DNA from: Luteimonas rhizosphaerae | Lineage (GTDB): Bacteria > Pseudomonadota > Gammaproteobacteria > Xanthomonadales > Xanthomonadaceae | DNA length: 64,000 nucleotides | Direction: 5' to 3' | NCBI RefSeq assembly: GCF_002849595.1 | Contig: NZ_NRQR01000026.1 | Span: 62,001 to 126,000, forward strand | In this document: piece by piece, positions 59,145-64,000 of the stretch | Numbering within the stretch: position 1 is the first letter of the stretch | How the letters are laid out: every line of letters starts with the position of its first letter | The notes under the pieces: model-generated | What the model was told of the DNA's origin: nothing | The model's input: the letters and a program-made list of their open reading frames with translations, nothing else | Databases searched by the model: none | Made by a program: the position numbers and the translations under genes

Positions 59145-60998
59145 ATGAGCACCGACTTCCACACCTGCGATGTCATCGTCGTCGGCGGCGGCCATGCCGG
59201 CACCGAGGCCGCACTCGCGTCCGCGCGGGCCGGCGCACGCACGCTGCTGCTGACCCACAACGTCGAGACCATCGGCGTGATGAGCTGCAACCCGGCGATC
59301 GGCGGCATCGGCAAGGGCCATCTGGTGCGCGAGATCGACGCGCTGGGCGGCGTGATGGCACACGCGGCCGATGCCGCGGGCATCCAGTGGCGCCGGCTCA
59401 ACGCGTCGAAGGGGCCGGCGGTGCGCGCGACGCGCTGCCAGGCCGACCGCAACCTCTACCGCGCCTACGTGCGGCGCGCGGTGGAAGCGCAGCCGAACCT
59501 GACGATCTTCCAGTCCGCGGTCGACGACCTCGTCATCGAGGGCGATGCCGTGCGGGGCGTGCTGACCCAGACCGGGCTGCGCTTCGATGCGCCCTGCGTG
59601 GTGCTCACCGCCGGCACCTTCCTCGGCGGTCGGATCCATGTCGGCGAGACCCAGTCCGCCGGTGGCCGCGCCGGCGATCCGCCGGCGACGACGCTGGCGA
59701 CGAAGCTGCGCGAACGACCCTTCGTCGTCGACCGGCTCAAGACCGGCACGCCGCCGCGCATCGACGGCCGCACGCTGGATTACGCGGCGATGGTCGAGCA
59801 GCCTGGCGACGATCCGTGCCCGGTGTTCTCCTTCATGGGCAGCCGCGACGCGCATCCGCGCCAGGTGCCGTGCTGGATCACCCACACCACCGAGCGCACG
59901 CACGAGATCATCCGCGGCGCCCTGCACCGGTCGCCGATGTACTCGGGCCAGATCGAAGGCATCGGCCCGCGCTACTGTCCGTCGATCGAGGACAAGGTCG
60001 TGCGCTTTGCCGAGAAGGCCAGCCACCAGATCTTCGTCGAGCCCGAGGGCCTGGATGTCGCCGAGGACGTGCAGCTCGCGCTGGTGCGCAGCATCGTCGG
60101 CTTCGAGCGCGCGCACATCACCCGCGCCGGCTACGCGATCGAGTACGACTTCTTCGATCCGCGCGGCCTGCGGCCTTCGCTGGAGACCAAGGCCGTTGCC
60201 GGCCTGTTCTTCGCCGGCCAGATCAACGGCACGACGGGCTACGAGGAAGCGGCGGCGCAGGGCCTGATCGCCGGCCTCAATGCGGCGCGCCGGGTGCGCG
60301 GACTCGAGGCCTGGACGCCGCGCCGCGACCAGGCCTACATCGGCGTGCTGATCGACGACCTGATCACGCACGGCACAAAAGAGCCCTACCGCATGTTCAC
60401 CAGCCGCGCCGAATACCGGCTGCAGTTGCGCGAGGACAACGCCGACCTGCGGCTCACCGCCACGGGGCGCGAACTCGGAATCGTCGACGACGCGCGCATG
60501 GCGCGGTTCGATGCCAAGCGCGACGCGCTCGAGCGCGAGACCGCGCGTCTCGGCAGCCTGTGGGCCTCGCCGCAGAACGCGACCGGACGCGATGCCGTCG
60601 CCACGCTCGGCATCGAGTTGCGTCGCGAGAGCAGCGGTCTCGATCTGCTGCGCCGACCGGAACTCGATTACGCGACGCTGATGACGGTCGCGGCGTTCGG
60701 CCCGCCCGTCGACGACGCCGAGGTCGCCGAGCAGGTCGAGATCGAAGCGACCTATTCCGGGTATCTCGAGCGCCAGCGCGTCGAGATCGCACGCCAGCAG
60801 CGCCACGAGGACACGGCGATTCCCGACGGATTCGACTACGCCGGCGTGCGCGGGCTGTCGATGGAAGTGCAGCAGAAGCTCCAGGCCGTGCGGCCGCAGC
60901 GCATCGGCCAGGCGCAGCGGATTCCCGGCATGACGCCGGCGGCGATCTCGCTGCTGCTGGTGCATCTGGAGCGCGATCGCCGCACGCGCGTGGCGTAG
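59145..60998 (+). CDS. mnmG: tRNA uridine-5-carboxymethylaminomethyl(34) synthesis enzyme MnmG
   Basis: With MnmE, installs the cmnm5 or nm5 group on U34 of tRNAs; an FAD enzyme in the cytosol. It has 617 residues. The FAD loop is [20 protein letters not shown], followed by [55 protein letters not shown] and [19 protein letters not shown], all MnmG landmarks. The ATG at 59145 starts [13 protein letters not shown]. There is no Shine-Dalgarno, and a GATAAT -10-like hexamer ends seven bases before the ATG, so the mRNA may be leaderless. No rsmG follows. Confidence 0.96.
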   Translation: MSTDFHTCDVIVVGGGHAGTEAALASARAGARTLLLTHNVETIGVMSCNPAIGGIGKGHLVREIDALGGVMAHAADAAGIQWRRLNASKGPAVRATRCQADRNLYRAYVRRAVEAQPNLTIFQSAVDDLVIEGDAVRGVLTQTGLRFDAPCVVLTAGTFLGGRIHVGETQSAGGRAGDPPATTLATKLRERPFVVDRLKTGTPPRIDGRTLDYAAMVEQPGDDPCPVFSFMGSRDAHPRQVPCWITHTTERTHEIIRGALHRSPMYSGQIEGIGPRYCPSIEDKVVRFAEKASHQIFVEPEGLDVAEDVQLALVRSIVGFERAHITRAGYAIEYDFFDPRGLRPSLETKAVAGLFFAGQINGTTGYEEAAAQGLIAGLNAARRVRGLEAWTPRRDQAYIGVLIDDLITHGTKEPYRMFTSRAEYRLQLREDNADLRLTATGRELGIVDDARMARFDAKRDALERETARLGSLWASPQNATGRDAVATLGIELRRESSGLDLLRRPELDYATLMTVAAFGPPVDDAEVAEQVEIEATYSGYLERQRVEIARQQRHEDTAIPDGFDYAGVRGLSMEVQQKLQAVRPQRIGQAQRIPGMTPAAISLLLVHLERDRRTRVA

Positions 60999-61313
60999 GA
61001 CCGCGTGCCCGTCGGCGCGCGTGGCGAGCCTGCTGCGCAGGCGGCATTCCCGTGACTCGTCGTGTCCCGCGTTCCGTCCGCGCGTATGCAACAGCGGTGT
61101 CCGCGCTCGCCTCGTGCGCAGTCACGGCCTCGGGCGCGGCGACGTCATCGGACGTGTGATGGCAGGTCCCGCGGCGACGTGCGCAGCGCCGGCTGCTCGG
61201 GTATTGCGGCCGCCTCACGTGTCGCTCGCGGCCGCGCAAAAAAAAGGGCCGCACATGGCGGCCCCTGGATCCATCGATCGACGACGCGGCCGGTGCCGCG
61301 TCGTCGTCGTGCG
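60999..61313. other. Intergenic region between convergent mnmG and amidohydrolase genes
   Basis: This is 315 bp. It carries the minus-strand intrinsic terminator at 61238-61264. The remainder is GC-rich and codes for nothing that I recognise. Confidence 0.5.
61238..61264 (-). terminator. Intrinsic terminator of the amidohydrolase operon
   Basis: On the minus strand, GGGCCGC paired with GCGGCCC around a five-base loop (61264-61246) is followed by eight T (61245-61238). It lies about 50 bp after the amidohydrolase stop. Confidence 0.88.
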
Positions 61314-62611
61314 TCAGCGCGCGACCGGGTAGGCGCGCGGCAGGCCGCCCTGCGCTGCCGGCGTCGCCGGGTGCAGGTAGCGATCGCGCAGTTCGGTCTG
61401 GCGCGAACGCATCGGGATCGCGCGGCCGTCGAACCAGGTCTGCACCGCGGTGTGGGCGACGTCGAGCGGATCGCCGGTCCACAGCACCAGGTCGGCGGCC
61501 TTGCCGACGGCGATGCTGCCCAGGCGCGCATCCACGCCCAGCACTTCGGCCGGCACGCGCGTCAGGCCGGCGAGACCGGCATCCCACGGCAGGCCGTTGG
61601 CGACCGCGTTGCCGGCGAGCTGGCGGAGCTTGCGCGCGTTGTGCGAGGCGTCGCTGGCCTGTGCGAACGCAACCTGCACACCGGCCGCCTGCAGGCGTGC
61701 GGCGTTCTGCAGGGTCGCGCCGAGCTGGTCGAAGTCCGACGGCAGGTTCACCAGCGGATCGACGAACACCGGCACCCGCGCGGCGGCGAGTTCGGGCGCG
61801 AGCTTCCACGCCTCGGCGCCGCCGCGGATCGCGATGCGCAGGTCGTGGCGCTTCGACCACCGCAGCAGCTGGCGGATGTCGGCGGCGCGATTGACGCCGA
61901 CGACGATGACGCCGTCGCCGTCGAGATAGCGCACCAGCGCACGGCGGCCCGCGGGCGTCAGCGCGGCGACGTGCGAGTCCGCCGGCAGGCGGCCGCGGGC
62001 TTCGTCGATGAGCTGGTCGAGCAGCATCCATTGCGCCGCGCGCGATTCGCCGCTCTGCGCCGCGCCCGCCGCGCCCAGCGCGAGATGCAGCACCTTCGGC
62101 CCGGCCGGATCGACGCTGCCGTCGAGCCGCATCACCGCGCCCTGGCCGCCGATGATCGAACTCGCGCTGCCCGCCGACAGCAGGGTGAAGCCGATGCCCT
62201 CGACGGTCGCGACCGGCAGCACGATCGAGTCCGGGTTGTAGGCCTGGGTCACGTCGAACTCGGGGCGCACCGCCATGTCGCTGGCTTCGCCGAGCGTCAG
62301 GCGGTCGTCGCGCGTGCCGCTTTCGCCCGAGACTTCCTCGATGCCGATGCCGGTCACGCCGCCGAACAGCGTCGGCGTCAGCGGCCGACCCGCGGCGTCG
62401 ACGCTCTGCACGCCGTCGGCCGCCAGCCCGCGCCCGATCGCGGCGATGCGGCCGCCGCGCACCAGCACGTCGGTGCCTTCTAGCGTGCCCTGCGCGGTCG
62501 CGGTGTGCACGGTCGCGTTGCGGATCAGCAGGTCCTGCGCGGACACCGCCACGCTCGCGCAGGCGGCGACGCCGGCGAGCAGCAGGCGCGCGAGGCGCGC
62601 ATCCCGGCGGT

Positions 62612-62615
<4 letters not shown>
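61314..62615 (-). CDS. Exported amidohydrolase-superfamily protein lacking the first HxH motif
   Basis: A 433-residue secreted protein, second gene of a coupled pair. The signal peptide is LARLLLAGVAACASVAVSAQ. The amidohydrolase fold is recognisable: QDLLIRNATVHTATAQGTLE with the N-terminal beta-sandwich, then DVLVRGGRIAAIGRGLAADG, and a C-terminal RLGSIAVGKAADLVLWTGDP. Where relatives have G-F-I-D-x-H-x-H, this one reads TPTLFGGVTGIGIEEVSGES, so the first metal ligands are missing. HSDSDE-type ligands are also absent. It is either a non-catalytic partner of the upstream enzyme or a changed enzyme. The ATG overlaps the upstream stop (ATGA). Confidence 0.85.
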
Positions 62616-63988
<1,373 letters not shown>

Positions 63989-64000
63989 CGACGACTCCCC

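Noticed and set aside
57987..61091. A ~1030-codon minus-strand open frame opposite mnmG and the repeat lipoprotein
   Set aside because: Shadow of mnmG; it also runs through the intergenic terminator and has no homology-like features.

Overview
The window is very GC-rich (about 70 % by eye), densely coded chromosomal DNA from a gammaproteobacterium that looks like a member of the Xanthomonadaceae (Lysobacter/Luteimonas-like). The grounds are the gene repertoire and style: monomeric NADP isocitrate dehydrogenase, large TonB-dependent receptors, an ETF-ubiquinone oxidoreductase, an exported M14 peptidase, exported amidohydrolases, a class Ia ribonucleotide reductase with linked flavodoxin and thioredoxin, and GC-rich dispersed hairpin repeats. 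Genus level is inference. There is no rRNA operon, CRISPR array, transposase or prophage. The dozens of long antisense open frames are GC-driven shadows and are left out.

Layout. 1-6.5 kb: icd (3' end outside the window), two paralogous lipoproteins around a tiny LysM protein, queF and an exported M20 amidohydrolase. 6.6-13.4 kb: transaldolase, then a compact three-gene unit of TonB receptor (frameshifted), PI-PLC-like phospholipase and PHP-type metallohydrolase. 13.8-18.7 kb: outer-membrane MipA-like protein, small CxxC protein, class I FBP aldolase, a broken lipoprotein, mntR, a thioesterase coupled to a 31-residue membrane peptide, and thioredoxin. 18.6-24.4 kb: ribonucleotide reductase region (flavodoxin, nrdB, nrdA), with an AT-rich DUF4238 gene inserted and a cobalamin riboswitch in the nrdA leader. 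24.7-39.2 kb: envelope proteins, MscS-type channel, LysR regulator, M14 peptidase next to a second frameshifted TonB receptor, zapE carrying a 95-codon insertion, hydrolase, extracellular nuclease and cytochrome c5. 39.3-43.5 kb: ligD and ku, the bacterial end-joining pair. 43.8-49.2 kb: ETF-QO, tRNA-Arg(CCG), UDP-glucose dehydrogenase, ubiA and comF. 49.3-54.4 kb: biotin operon bioB-bioF-transporter-bioH-bioC. 54.4-64 kb: YitT-like protein, small exported proteins, YdcF, a serine/threonine dehydratase-like enzyme, an Arg/Gly/Pro-rich lipoprotein, mnmG, and two coupled exported amidohydrolases.

The most interesting signals lie outside the ordinary genes. They are (1) a cobalamin riboswitch with a well-placed promoter in front of nrdA; (2) an orphan sigma-54-like promoter followed by about 125 bp of stem-loops and a perfect intrinsic terminator, divergent from mnmG, which looks like an unannotated small RNA; (3) the low-GC DUF4238 gene wedged into the nrd cluster; (4) a 74-bp vestigial copy of the flavodoxin gene 5' end in another intergenic region; and (5) repeat DNA that has become protein-coding in zapE and in the tail of ETF-QO. 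Three genes carry apparent single-base frameshifts, which could be real or sequence errors.
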